Assembly: GCA_028280415.1 (NCBI GenBank)
Contig: JANQLV010000016.1
Coordinates: forward strand, 62,001-126,000
Length of the DNA stretch: 64,000 bases
From: Saprospiraceae bacterium
Lineage (GTDB): Bacteria > Bacteroidota > Bacteroidia > Chitinophagales > Saprospiraceae
Direction: 5' to 3'
Under the pieces are notes generated by a model. It worked only from the letters and a program-made list of their open reading frames with translations. It did no database searches and had not been told where the DNA came from. Shown here in pieces: positions 10,095-18,550 of the stretch. The first letter of the stretch is position 1. Every line of letters starts with the position of its first letter. The translations under genes and the position numbers were made by a program.

Positions 10095-10694
10095 ATGAAA
10101 ATTCTGAAATACCTCCTTTATGTTGTTATAGGCCTTGTGCTTATTTTTATTTTGATTGGTTTTATCAAGCCTTCTGTTGAATACGGTCATGAAATCACGG
10201 TGAACAAACCCTTGAAAGAGGCCTGGGCCGTTCATAAGGATGAATCCAAATTCACCCAATGGCTCGCAGGATTTAAGAGTATTGAATTGATCAGCGGAGA
10301 ACCCGAGCAGGTTGGTAGTAAATACAAAGTCGTAGTGAATCCCGGTGAAGGACAAGAAGATTTTGAAATGATCCAAACCATTGTTTCCATAAAAGAATTC
10401 GATCATATTGAATTCGATTTCGATAGTGAGATGATGGGCTTTGAACAAACCACTACTTTCTCCGAAGCCGATGGAAAGACTACAATAAAAACCGATTCCA
10501 AAGTAAACGGGAAGGGCATGATGATGCGATCTACTTTTGCATTAATGGAAATTCTTGGCGGCTCCTTTCAGGCACAGGAAGTCAAAAATATTGAGGCATT
10601 AAAGAAAGTCATTGAACAGAATACGACGGATTATTATCCGGCACCAGTTGTAGCGGAAGAAGCAGTTGATGAAGCTGCAGAAGATGCTGAGTAG
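10095..10694 (+). CDS. SRPBCC (START-like) family protein with N-terminal membrane anchor
   Basis: This 199-residue protein starts with one hydrophobic helix (about residues 5-25, LKYLLYVVIGLVLIFILIGF). A SRPBCC/polyketide-cyclase-like domain follows (about 30-175), with an 'EITVNKPLKEAWAVHKDESKFTQWLAGFKSIELISG' type opening (split motif: vNKPlKEAWav, then WLaGFKSIEL). The tail is Ala/Glu rich. The fold binds hydrophobic ligands in a deep pocket, but no ligand is predictable. The gene is monocistronic and followed by a strong hairpin. Confidence 0.75.
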   Translation: MKILKYLLYVVIGLVLIFILIGFIKPSVEYGHEITVNKPLKEAWAVHKDESKFTQWLAGFKSIELISGEPEQVGSKYKVVVNPGEGQEDFEMIQTIVSIKEFDHIEFDFDSEMMGFEQTTTFSEADGKTTIKTDSKVNGKGMMMRSTFALMEILGGSFQAQEVKNIEALKKVIEQNTTDYYPAPVVAEEAVDEAAEDAE

Positions 10695-10707
10695 TTAATT
10701 GCCATCC

Positions 10708-10748
10708 CTGGGTTTCAATTGAAGTAAAGCAAAATTCAATTGAAACCC
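10708..10748. terminator. 15-bp perfect hairpin after SRPBCC gene
   Basis: The arms 10708-10722 and 10734-10748 are perfectly complementary with an 11-nt loop, 13 bp after the stop codon. The tail is AT-rich without a long T-run. It probably ends or protects the SRPBCC transcript. Confidence 0.6.
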
Positions 10749-10896
10749 AATTAATGATTCTAATCCTTCTATAAGGACGATTAAAGTCCTGAGTCTTTTA
10801 CTTCTCTTCATTTTATTTTCCATTCATCTTTACCAAGATGCTTCTAAAAAAATAATATGAATCATCCCGGATTTTGGTTTATATCTCCCGCGAAAA

Positions 10897-11060
10897 TGAA
10901 TATTACATTACTATTTATTGTTTCGTAAAACGGGTATCAGGTTTTAGGTATTTGGCGACCCGGAATGCCTAAAAGCCAATTCCAAAAGTCTAAACCAATT
11001 TCGTGGAGCTTAAAAGCCTTTGGTATTCTATAATTCTCTTTAATGGTTCTAAAATTCGGG
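10897..11060. repeat. Dispersed intergenic repeat, copy A
   Basis: This stretch aligns by eye with 42782-42960 on the same strand. Shared blocks are a TGAATATnAnATTnCTATTT start, a hairpin built on TTAGGTAT/ATnCCTAA, an A/C-rich run after the hairpin, and a closing GnnCTTAAAAGCnnTT...TATTnTATAA segment. In this copy the stem is 10942-10952 with 10964-10974 (11 bp, one G-U). The base changes keep the pairing. No open reading frame is present. Confidence 0.5.
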
Positions 11061-11097
11061 ATGATTCATGTATCTAAATTTAGGCATTACTGCTTAA

Positions 11098-11550
11098 CTA
11101 TTTTTCCATTTGCGCATAAACTTTTCGCCATTCAGAAGCATCATAAATCAATCGAGACTCTTTAATCACTCCATTTTCGAGTCGAAACCATTCAGAAGCA
11201 ATATTGGATTCCAGGCCAGGGATGGATGATTCAAATTTATAAAAAGTAGCGACCCAGTCACCATCTTCAGCGGCTCCGATAACTTCCAGGCCTGTCAATA
11301 CCGTTCCGATTTCCTGGGCGAGCTGGATAAACTCTGCTTTCGAATTTAACTCAACCATCGGATTTTTAAATTTATAGTCCTCCGCCAGTAAATCTAAGGA
11401 TGCTTGAATTTGTGAAGGATTATTGAATCCATCTAAAAACTTCAAGACGATTTCTCTATTAGTCATTTTATAATCTTGATTTTGTTGTGAATAAATGCTG
11501 TTGGAAAAGAATACGATTGCTATCAGAAACACTAATTCTATCGATTTCAT
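11098..11550 (-). CDS. Secreted NTF2/SnoaL-like protein
   Basis: This 150-residue protein has an N-terminal signal peptide (MKSIELVFLIAIVFFSNSIYSQ). A single SnoaL-like (NTF2 superfamily) domain follows: 'NREIVLKFLDGFNN', a helix with 'LDLLAEDYKFKNP', and strands ending 'ASEWFRLENGVIKESRLIYD'. These domains are often small-molecule isomerases or binding proteins. No catalytic pair can be assigned with confidence. It is exported, probably periplasmic. It stands alone on the minus strand. Confidence 0.7.
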   Translation of the reverse strand: MKSIELVFLIAIVFFSNSIYSQQNQDYKMTNREIVLKFLDGFNNPSQIQASLDLLAEDYKFKNPMVELNSKAEFIQLAQEIGTVLTGLEVIGAAEDGDWVATFYKFESSIPGLESNIASEWFRLENGVIKESRLIYDASEWRKVYAQMEK

Positions 11551-11821
11551 AATTAATTTTTTTGATTAAAAAACCTTTGATAGAACAAAATTCAGCATAA
11601 GCATTTATTCTATTCTTGGTAGAAACCAAGATTTTCAAGAGAAGCCTGTCAACAACTTTCTTTTTATAAATCAAAAAAACTTAACTCGATGGACCGCTTA
11701 AAATACAGGAAGGTAAAAAAGGGATCGTCTTATTATTAATGTTTTTAAAACCCACTACTTGTTGATTTCAATTTATTCGAAGGTCCCACCGTCACCAGAT
11801 TACTTTTGCCTTTTATACAAT

Positions 11822-12688
11822 CTAATAATACTCATACTGATAATCCACTACTCTATATAAGCCTTCTCCATGGTAAGAGCGTAAACGAATCAATCTGCCT
11901 TTAGTAAAAATCTCAACATGCCGGATTCCCATTTCAGAAGTGATGCGCTGCCATAATTTTCCATCCTGATACAGATACTCAATGCTTTCCAACCTTTGGT
12001 TTTTCAAATAACTGCGAAACATTGATTTTAACTTTCCATCAGAATAATAGACATAGTCTTCCATCATGCTTGGACTTCCATCAAAATCATAATTTATAAC
12101 TTTAGTCAGATATTTTTTTTCGGGATGGTAATGATATATTTTCTTTCGGGTTTCAAATTCACGGGGACGGTTCAAACTATAAGCTATACATCTTTCGCTA
12201 AGTAATTTTCCGGATTTATCATATTGAAAAAGAATCCTTTCCCTCAACTGATAATTTTTACCCAATTCCAATCCTCGCGAATACATTTTTTGTTCTACTA
12301 ATTTCCTTTTTTGATCGTAAAAATAAATTAACCGATTTTGTTTTCCTCTAAAACTCATATCACAAACCGTTCGGGCAGGATTATAAGAGAAACGAGAAAC
12401 GATAGTATTAACACCTTCCCCTTCCCTCTTTTCCAGAATCTGCCCTTTCGAATTCAAAACATGGCGAGTATTTAATATAGAAGAATCCCGACCAGTATAG
12501 CTCAACAGATTCCCCTGACGGTCAAAATGACTAACCATCCCTTTAACCGGTTTAGTATTCAGGTTTGGGCTTACCCATTCAGTAATCCGCATAACTTTTT
12601 TCGAGAGTTTTGGAGCCTGATCATAAGGTTGACTCCATAAAGAAAAAGTCAGTCCACTTAAAATGAATAGTAAAAATATTTTTTCCAT
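11822..12688 (-). CDS. Secreted protein of unknown function with YD-like strand repeats
   Basis: The 288-residue protein begins with a signal peptide (MEKIFLLFILSGLTFSLWSQ). The rest is a run of short beta units with pattern 'hYhYDxxGKLhxxxh', for example 'FQYDKSGKLLSER', 'YVYYSDGKLKSMF' and 'YLYQDGKLWQRI', resembling YD/antitoxin-like strand repeats of secreted Bacteroidota proteins. No catalytic motif is visible. It could be an outer-surface or periplasmic protein. The function is unrecognised. Confidence 0.6.
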   Translation of the reverse strand: MEKIFLLFILSGLTFSLWSQPYDQAPKLSKKVMRITEWVSPNLNTKPVKGMVSHFDRQGNLLSYTGRDSSILNTRHVLNSKGQILEKREGEGVNTIVSRFSYNPARTVCDMSFRGKQNRLIYFYDQKRKLVEQKMYSRGLELGKNYQLRERILFQYDKSGKLLSERCIAYSLNRPREFETRKKIYHYHPEKKYLTKVINYDFDGSPSMMEDYVYYSDGKLKSMFRSYLKNQRLESIEYLYQDGKLWQRITSEMGIRHVEIFTKGRLIRLRSYHGEGLYRVVDYQYEYY

Positions 12689-12801
12689 AGTAAAACCTGC
12701 CGATTCGTAAAAACAGTCACAATATATTAAGAACCTATCGAAATATTACCAGCTGGATTTTAAAAACCGGCATTTTACATAAAGAAGTGATTAAAAAGGA
12801 A

Positions 12802-12831
12802 AGACTCTTCTACACCTGGATAGAAGAGTCT
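12802..12831 (-). terminator. Intrinsic terminator of the DUF4397 gene
   Basis: A perfect 11-bp stem (12802-12812 with 12821-12831, 8-nt loop) lies 26 bp beyond the minus-strand stop codon. Read on the minus strand it is followed by TTCCTTTTTAA. Confidence 0.8.
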
Positions 12832-12856
12832 CTTTTATATAAAATTGGATTTTTAA

Positions 12857-15814
12857 CTATCGAATCAACTGAATCATTTTTGTCTCTACTTCATCTCCTT
12901 TTCGCACTGTGACAAAATACGCTCCGTTCGGTAAATCATTAAGATTCAAACGGGTCCGGAAAATCCCCGAAGCTTGTGTACCAAAATACTGGTCACGCAG
13001 TACCTGACCGGTATGGCTTGTAATGGAAACATTCAATTCATTTTCACTTTCCAAATTGATTAATAAATCACTTTCTCCCAGACTTGGATTCGGGAATATC
13101 TCTACCTGACCATTCATTCCATTTGAATTGTTATTAATCAGACTTTGCGTCCCAATGCTACCAAAAGTATGAGCCTCTTGCAGCGGGAAAGTACCTCCGG
13201 TATTCAAGGCCACCCAGGGCTCAAAGGCCGGTTCATCACCACTCAAAAAGCCCGAAGCAAAGATGACAGCTGTATTACCGCTCCAAAAGCTAAAGTCTGC
13301 CTCATAAGAAGCGACAATTGTACTGTTGTCATTTCCGGGAGTTATATCCAAAGTATATTCAGTTGCCGGTACATTCAAATAACCCTGAAAATCACCATAG
13401 GATGCATCATCTATTATCACTGTACCTCCCGTTACTACATCCACTGTCGGAGCATCGGGGGAGCCGTGGAAAAATAATAAGCCAACATTGTCCTCATCAT
13501 CCGCTTCCTCTGCGCCCATATCAAATACACTTAGATCGAATCCCGGATTCCCGCCGACGATTCCATTCGCAATAACTACGTAGGTACGTCCGGCTTCAAA
13601 GCTCACCGGAAAGTTCGCAATCGCATCATCTGCTGAATCACTATCTTTGGGGGCTACTCCAATATCGATTAATACATCTGCCGGTACATCAATAAAAGGA
13701 GTCGCCGTTCGGAAGGCAAAATTATTCAACAAACGGTCTTCATTTGCATAGATATCTACCGTTGGTGTGGGAGAATTATGGATGATCTGTACCCGTGCCG
13801 TGGGGGCCGGCGGAGTATTGTCTATCAAATCCAGTGGAAAAGTGCCTCCGGTATTCAAGGCCACCCAAGGCTCAAAGGCTGGATCATCACCACTTAAAAA
13901 GCCCGAAGCAAAGATGACAGCTGTATTACCGCTCCAAAAACTAAAGTCTGCCTCATAAGAAGCGACAATTGTACTATTGTCATTTCCCGGAGTTATATCC
14001 AAAATATATTCAGTTGCCGGTACATTCAAATAACCCTGAAAATCACCGTAGGAGGCATCATCTATTATTACTGTACCGCCCGTTACTACATCCACTGTTG
14101 GAGCATCAGGAGAACCGTGGAAAAATAATAAGCCAACATTGTCCTCATCATCCGCTTCCTCTGCGCCCATATCAAATACGCTTAGATCGAATCCCGGATT
14201 CCCACCGACGATTCCATTCGCAATAACTACATAGGTACGTCCGGCTTCAAAGCTCACCGGAAAGTTCGCAATCGCATCATCTGCTGAATCACTGTCATCA
14301 GGTGCTACTCCAATATCGATCAATACATCTGCCGGTACATCAATAAAAGGAGTCGCAGTTCGGAACGCAAAATTATTCAACAAACGATCTTCATTTGCAT
14401 AGATATCTACCGTTGGGGTGGGAGAATTATGGATGATCTGTACTCGTGCCGTGGGGGCCGGTGGAGTATTGTCTATCAAATCCAGTGGAAACGTACCTCC
14501 CGTATTCAAGGCTACCCAGGGCTCAAAGGCCGGATCATCACCACTTAAAAAGCCCGAAGCAAAGATGACAGCTGTATTACCGCTCCAAAAACTAAAGTCT
14601 GCCTCATAAGAAGCGACAATCGTACTATTGTCATTTCCCGGAGTTATATCCAAAATATATTCAGTGGCCGGTACATTCAAATAACCCTGAAAATCACCGT
14701 AGGAGGCATCATCTATTATTACTGTACCGCCCGTTACTACATCCACTGTCGGAGCATCAGGAGAACCGTGGAAAAATAATAAGCCGACATTGTCCTCATC
14801 ATCTGCTTCCTCCGCGCCCATATCGAATACGCTTAAATCAAAACCCGGATTCCCGCCGACGATTCCATTTGCAATAACTACATAGGTACGCCCGGCTTCG
14901 AAGGTCACCGGAAAGTTCGCAATCGCATCATCTGCTGAATCACTGTCATCAGGTGCTACCCCAATATCGATCAATACATCTGCCGGTACATCAATAAAGG
15001 GCGTCGCGGTTCGGAAGGCAAAATTATTCAACAAACGGTCTTCATTTGCATAAATATCTACCGTTGGCGTGGGAGAATTATGGATGATCTGTACCCGTGC
15101 CGTGGGGACTGGCGGAGTATTGTCTATCAAATCCAGCGGAAAAGTGCCTCCCGTATTCAAGGCCACCCAGGGTTCAAAGGCTGGATCATCACCACTTAAA
15201 AAGCCCGAAGCAAAGATGACGGCTGTATTACCGCTCCAAAAACTGAAGTCTGCTTTATAAGAAGCCACAATCGTACTGTTATCATTACCCGGAGTAACGT
15301 CCAAAATATACTCAGTTGCCGGTACGTTTAAATAACCCTGAAATTCTCCAAAAGAAACATCATCGATGATTGGAGACCCACCAGTAAGCACATCTACCGT
15401 CGGGGCATCGGGAGAGCCATGAAAAAATAATAAGCCGACATTGTCTTCATTATCGGCTTCCTCTGCTCCCATATCAAATACGCTTAGATCGAATCCCGGA
15501 TTCCCGCCGACGATTCCACTGGCTATCACAACATAAGAACCTCCATCAGCAAATGTTACCGGGAAATTGGCAATCGCATCATCCGATGAATCACTATCTT
15601 TTGGTGCTACACCAATATTGATATTTACATCTGCCGGTACATCAATAAAAGGCGTCGCGGTTCGAAATGCAAAATTGTCGAGCAGCAAATCTGCTCCTGC
15701 ATAAATATCTACGGTTGGGGTGGGAGAATTATGTATAATTTGAACTCTTGCCGTCTGTGCAAAGCTCAAAACACTTCCCAATAAGAACAAGACTAGAAAA
15801 GTAATTTTTCTCAT
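12857..15814 (-). CDS. T9SS-exported surface protein with four tandem DUF4397 double-domain repeats
   Basis: The 985-residue protein has a signal peptide (residues 1-20, ending SFAQ). Four repeats of exactly 217 residues follow at about 21-237, 238-454, 455-671 and 672-888. Each repeat holds two DUF4397-like halves, one starting TARVQIIHNSPTPTVDIYA and one starting VGLLFFHGSPDAPTVDV, so there are eight half-domains in all. The last 97 residues are a T9SS type A sorting domain with VEIFPNPSLGE and a terminal MIQLIR. The protein should be secreted across the outer membrane and attached to the surface. Repeats 2-4 are nearly identical in protein and DNA. The function of DUF4397 is unknown; an adhesin or structural role is a guess. 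Confidence 0.9.
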   Translation of the reverse strand: MRKITFLVLFLLGSVLSFAQTARVQIIHNSPTPTVDIYAGADLLLDNFAFRTATPFIDVPADVNINIGVAPKDSDSSDDAIANFPVTFADGGSYVVIASGIVGGNPGFDLSVFDMGAEEADNEDNVGLLFFHGSPDAPTVDVLTGGSPIIDDVSFGEFQGYLNVPATEYILDVTPGNDNSTIVASYKADFSFWSGNTAVIFASGFLSGDDPAFEPWVALNTGGTFPLDLIDNTPPVPTARVQIIHNSPTPTVDIYANEDRLLNNFAFRTATPFIDVPADVLIDIGVAPDDSDSADDAIANFPVTFEAGRTYVVIANGIVGGNPGFDLSVFDMGAEEADDEDNVGLLFFHGSPDAPTVDVVTGGTVIIDDASYGDFQGYLNVPATEYILDITPGNDNSTIVASYEADFSFWSGNTAVIFASGFLSGDDPAFEPWVALNTGGTFPLDLIDNTPPAPTARVQIIHNSPTPTVDIYANEDRLLNNFAFRTATPFIDVPADVLIDIGVAPDDSDSADDAIANFPVSFEAGRTYVVIANGIVGGNPGFDLSVFDMGAEEADDEDNVGLLFFHGSPDAPTVDVVTGGTVIIDDASYGDFQGYLNVPATEYILDITPGNDNSTIVASYEADFSFWSGNTAVIFASGFLSGDDPAFEPWVALNTGGTFPLDLIDNTPPAPTARVQIIHNSPTPTVDIYANEDRLLNNFAFRTATPFIDVPADVLIDIGVAPKDSDSADDAIANFPVSFEAGRTYVVIANGIVGGNPGFDLSVFDMGAEEADDEDNVGLLFFHGSPDAPTVDVVTGGTVIIDDASYGDFQGYLNVPATEYTLDITPGNDNSTIVASYEADFSFWSGNTAVIFASGFLSGDEPAFEPWVALNTGGTFPLQEAHTFGSIGTQSLINNNSNGMNGQVEIFPNPSLGESDLLINLESENELNVSITSHTGQVLRDQYFGTQASGIFRTRLNLNDLPNGAYFVTVRKGDEVETKMIQLIR
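13104..15754 (-). repeat. Four tandem 651-bp coding repeats
   Basis: The same DNA landmarks recur every 651 bp, for example the GTGGGAGAATTATG segment at 13767, 14418, 15069 and 15720. The phase is a whole number of codons (217). The unit nearest the start codon is the most diverged and the three others are near copies. Boundaries are given relative to the first TARVQ codon and are approximate at the C-terminal side. Confidence 0.88.
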
Positions 15815-16098
15815 GTTAGTGAATTTTGTTTATTGTTAATGCTAAATCCATCTAACAGGAAAAATACAGGCGAGTTGATCTCATTAAGTATTTTATAAGG
15901 GGCAAAATAGCTTTATGTATAGCTATTATCATCCGGTCATTTTTTGATAAATGCGGAGGCAACCCCAAATACTTTTCGAGCATATATATAATAATATGTT
16001 GGTCGCATCTTGAATAAAAAGCAACTGAAAAAAGAGCTTTTTATTATTAAATAATTTTGTTGACGTTTAGATTTTCGGTTCAGACTTTTGACAGGTAT

Positions 16099-17619
16099 TT
16101 ACCGCATTCCGGAGCTATAAGTTCTTTGTACCGGTTGCTGGACAAATTTCTTAAAGACATAGCGATTACCATCTATTCCCATTCCAAAATAACAACCTTG
16201 ATCTTCGTATTGTATTTGTACCGCAAATTCGAAGGGAAAACCATTCATAAATCCTCTGATATAGAGGTAATTGTTTTGAAAGCTCCAATTACCATTAAAA
16301 GGTATATACATTTGTTTGCCGTTCAATGAACCATTAGGATAAAGTTGCAGGAACATGGTATTAGGAATAAAACTATGGATCTCTACTTCCCAATCTCCGA
16401 TTGGATTAAATGGAGCAGACTTGGGTAAAGGTGGGGGGACAGTGTTTTTGGCTTGTTTGGGGAGTTTTGGAATTTTCGATTTTCGATTTTCCCTAGCCAG
16501 CCTTAACATCTCGTCGCAATCCAGGACCAACTGCTTGTGATCGAGCCGTTCAAAAGTCTTTTTTGCCTTAAGCAATAAATCTTCATCGATATGTTCCAGA
16601 TTGGAGGTGGCCAGCATCAGCCGGGCTTGAGCCAGGTAAAAAGCGGTTTCATCATCTTTTGGATTTTGTATCATCAGCTCGATATGCTCAAGGATTTCCT
16701 CTTCGTCAGTTGGATCATCAGGCGTGAGAATTACCAATACTTTAGCCATTTCGAGCAAGATTTCCAAATTCTCCGGTTCAAGTTTTCTGGCCTTTTCCAG
16801 CATGGCATAAGCTTCCTCTAACTTTGCCCGATTATTATTGCGAATAGCCGATTTATGCAAGAGGATGGCTTTTTTCAAGAATAATTCTGCCCTGGAAATT
16901 TCAATATCGTCAATGATCAGGGATTTGACCTGCTCCGATTGATCTATAAAATCATCGATGATCTTTTCCTGCCGCTCCGTTCCTATCGTATTTTGTACGC
17001 CGCCAATATCCCCGGCATTGGGCAAAGAATGGACATTGCGCACTTCTACGGCTGCCTTATAATCCTTATACGTAGGATTCTCAATTTCTAGCTTATTATT
17101 CTTGATTACTTTTTTAGCTTTCTCCGCTTCTTTTCGGTTAGCATATTTTACAACTTTCATTACTTCATCCACCACGCGGGTAAAAGCTTCATCCGTATTT
17201 TCCCAATGTTTATGTACTACCGGATATTTATCAGAAGGAAGTAGTTTCAGTTTGGTCAAAGTAGTGGACTCCAGAAAGGTTGTGCGCAGCATTACCGGGA
17301 TCACAAAAACCTGATCATCTTCTTTTTCGTAGCGTTCCAGTGCCTGCTGTAGGTCCTCGATACAATTTTTATCATTAAAAAAATCAACGCTGATCAACAA
17401 CATCACGATATCGCTTTCTTTTATCCTTCGCACTTCTTCTTTATCTACTTCCAGCCCTGCTTCAATCTCTCCCCAAATCGAAACCGCTTTCTGGCGTTCG
17501 AGCAGAGACAAATGTTTTTTTAGTTGTTGTACCAGCTTATCATCCTGAGAGTTCTTGGCCCAGGATATGTATAACTTCAATGTTTTCTGCGCTTCCGGCA
17601 TGCTTTTTAAGGGTATCAA
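16099..17619 (-). CDS. TIR-domain protein with helical repeats and C-terminal beta domain
   Basis: The 506-residue protein has no signal peptide. Residues about 12-150 form a TIR_2-type domain: LKLYISWAKNSQDD, then VSIWGEIEAGLEVDKEEVR, then SDIVMLLISVDFF and VFVIPVMLR. The usual catalytic Glu region is NCIEDLQQA, where D89 (or adjacent E88) takes the Glu position, so NAD hydrolase activity is uncertain. Residues about 235-385 are TPR-like helices ('LEEAYAMLEKARKLEPENLEI', quoted in part: AYAMLEKARKLEPEN). A proline-rich hinge (VPPPLPKSAPFNP) leads to a strand-rich C-terminal domain (about 415-495) with GDWEVEIHSF and GNWSF. No defence partner gene is adjacent. Role in immunity or signalling is inference. 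Confidence 0.8.
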   Translation of the reverse strand: MIPLKSMPEAQKTLKLYISWAKNSQDDKLVQQLKKHLSLLERQKAVSIWGEIEAGLEVDKEEVRRIKESDIVMLLISVDFFNDKNCIEDLQQALERYEKEDDQVFVIPVMLRTTFLESTTLTKLKLLPSDKYPVVHKHWENTDEAFTRVVDEVMKVVKYANRKEAEKAKKVIKNNKLEIENPTYKDYKAAVEVRNVHSLPNAGDIGGVQNTIGTERQEKIIDDFIDQSEQVKSLIIDDIEISRAELFLKKAILLHKSAIRNNNRAKLEEAYAMLEKARKLEPENLEILLEMAKVLVILTPDDPTDEEEILEHIELMIQNPKDDETAFYLAQARLMLATSNLEHIDEDLLLKAKKTFERLDHKQLVLDCDEMLRLARENRKSKIPKLPKQAKNTVPPPLPKSAPFNPIGDWEVEIHSFIPNTMFLQLYPNGSLNGKQMYIPFNGNWSFQNNYLYIRGFMNGFPFEFAVQIQYEDQGCYFGMGIDGNRYVFKKFVQQPVQRTYSSGMR

Positions 17620-17696
17620 TTTAATTCTAAGAATTCAAAGTTAAGAATTTCAGTGAATACTATAGTTCCTGTATTTTAATGCTAATACGGAAACAA

Positions 17697-18386
17697 TTAT
17701 TTATTTTCGGAATTCAATCTATACCGTACACCAACTGCAAGCTGCCTAATTTTCCAGGTATACCGATCTCCTCTTCTTGCCTCCATATCATTAAGTCCAT
17801 GATAATAAAATAATTCTAAAGACAATTTTTCGGACCATTGATATTCTAATCCGATTTGTGGCCCGAAATCAAATTCCTGGAATTCGTCAGACTCGATATC
17901 TAGTTTAATGGAATAGAAATTCCCTGAAATAGTTTGATCGGATTGTTTTTCGCCTCCACTCAATAGATTATAAGAACCTTGAAAACCAAAGTTTAAATAA
18001 AACTTATTCATTTGTACTTTCAGGGCGACCGGTAAAGATATAAAACCTATATATATCGACTCTTTATAATCTTCGAAACCGATAATTCCCCCGCCTCCAT
18101 CATCATAATAATTTCTAAAATTTTCTCCACCGGACTGGATTAGGTTTAGATCGAACCCGCTACTTAGAGATATGTTTTTGTTGATCGGAATATTATAAAA
18201 AAAGCCAACTTTAGCGGAAAAGCCAAATCTCTCATCAATACTAATATGCCCGGGTGGAAACCCCCGATCAATTATTGAGGCTCCAAGATCAAGCTTAATA
18301 CCTTTCTCCACCTGACTGTATAAAACTACTCCTGGTAGTAAAAACAGAATAGAAAGAATGATCACACAGTGAAATTTTATCGACAT
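17697..18386 (-). CDS. Outer-membrane beta-barrel protein (PorT/OMP_b-brl type)
   Basis: The ATG at 18386 gives a normal signal peptide (MSIKFHCVIILSILFLLPGVVLYSQ); the frame extends 16 residues further upstream, but that extension does not look like a signal. The 229-residue product has alternating strands such as 'GIKLDLGASI', 'LSLSSGFDLNLIQ'-like segments and 'IRQLAVGVRYRL' at the end, as in small Bacteroidota barrels. It probably sits in the outer membrane. No partner is evident; it lies divergent from the 5'-nucleotidase. Confidence 0.7.
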   Translation of the reverse strand: MSIKFHCVIILSILFLLPGVVLYSQVEKGIKLDLGASIIDRGFPPGHISIDERFGFSAKVGFFYNIPINKNISLSSGFDLNLIQSGGENFRNYYDDGGGGIIGFEDYKESIYIGFISLPVALKVQMNKFYLNFGFQGSYNLLSGGEKQSDQTISGNFYSIKLDIESDEFQEFDFGPQIGLEYQWSEKLSLELFYYHGLNDMEARRGDRYTWKIRQLAVGVRYRLNSENK

Positions 18387-18487
18387 TTTTACAATTTTTA
18401 TCAATATACTAACGAGTCCAAAGGTACAATTCATTTTTATTTAAGCCTCCCTCTTTTTATCTGTCTTTTTTCTTATCCCCTTTTTCC

Positions 18488-18495
18488 TATATTTG
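18488..18495 (+). promoter_or_regulatory. Bacteroidota-type -7 box (TATATTTG)
   Basis: TATATTTG is a perfect match to the TAnnTTTG consensus, 55 bp before the 5'-nucleotidase start codon. The -33 box is weak (T-rich but no TTTG at the ideal spacing). Confidence 0.5.
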
Positions 18496-18550
18496 AAAAT
18501 AATTTTATTTCGACCTCATTCAACAATCAATTCCAAAAAGCCCCTAAACC

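Larger units (their letters stand above)
10695..11097. other. 403-bp gene-free interval
   Basis: It lies between the plus-strand SRPBCC gene and the convergent NTF2-like gene. It contains the hairpin at 10708-10748 and, from about 10897, a copy of a dispersed intergenic repeat described separately. I see no credible open reading frame. Confidence 0.7.

Noticed and set aside
13145-15260. Several short plus-strand frames inside the DUF4397 gene recurring every 651 bp
   Set aside because: They are antisense shadows of the tandem repeat; the recurrence just copies the repeat period.
16013-16045. Inverted repeat AATAAAAAGC/GCTTTTTATT after the TIR gene
   Set aside because: Only two G-C pairs in a 10-bp stem and 13-nt loop; too weak to call as a terminator.
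16099-18386. TIR gene and the neighbouring barrel as a two-gene defence system
   Set aside because: The barrel is a normal outer-membrane protein with its own signal peptide; no shared motif or overlap supports a functional link.
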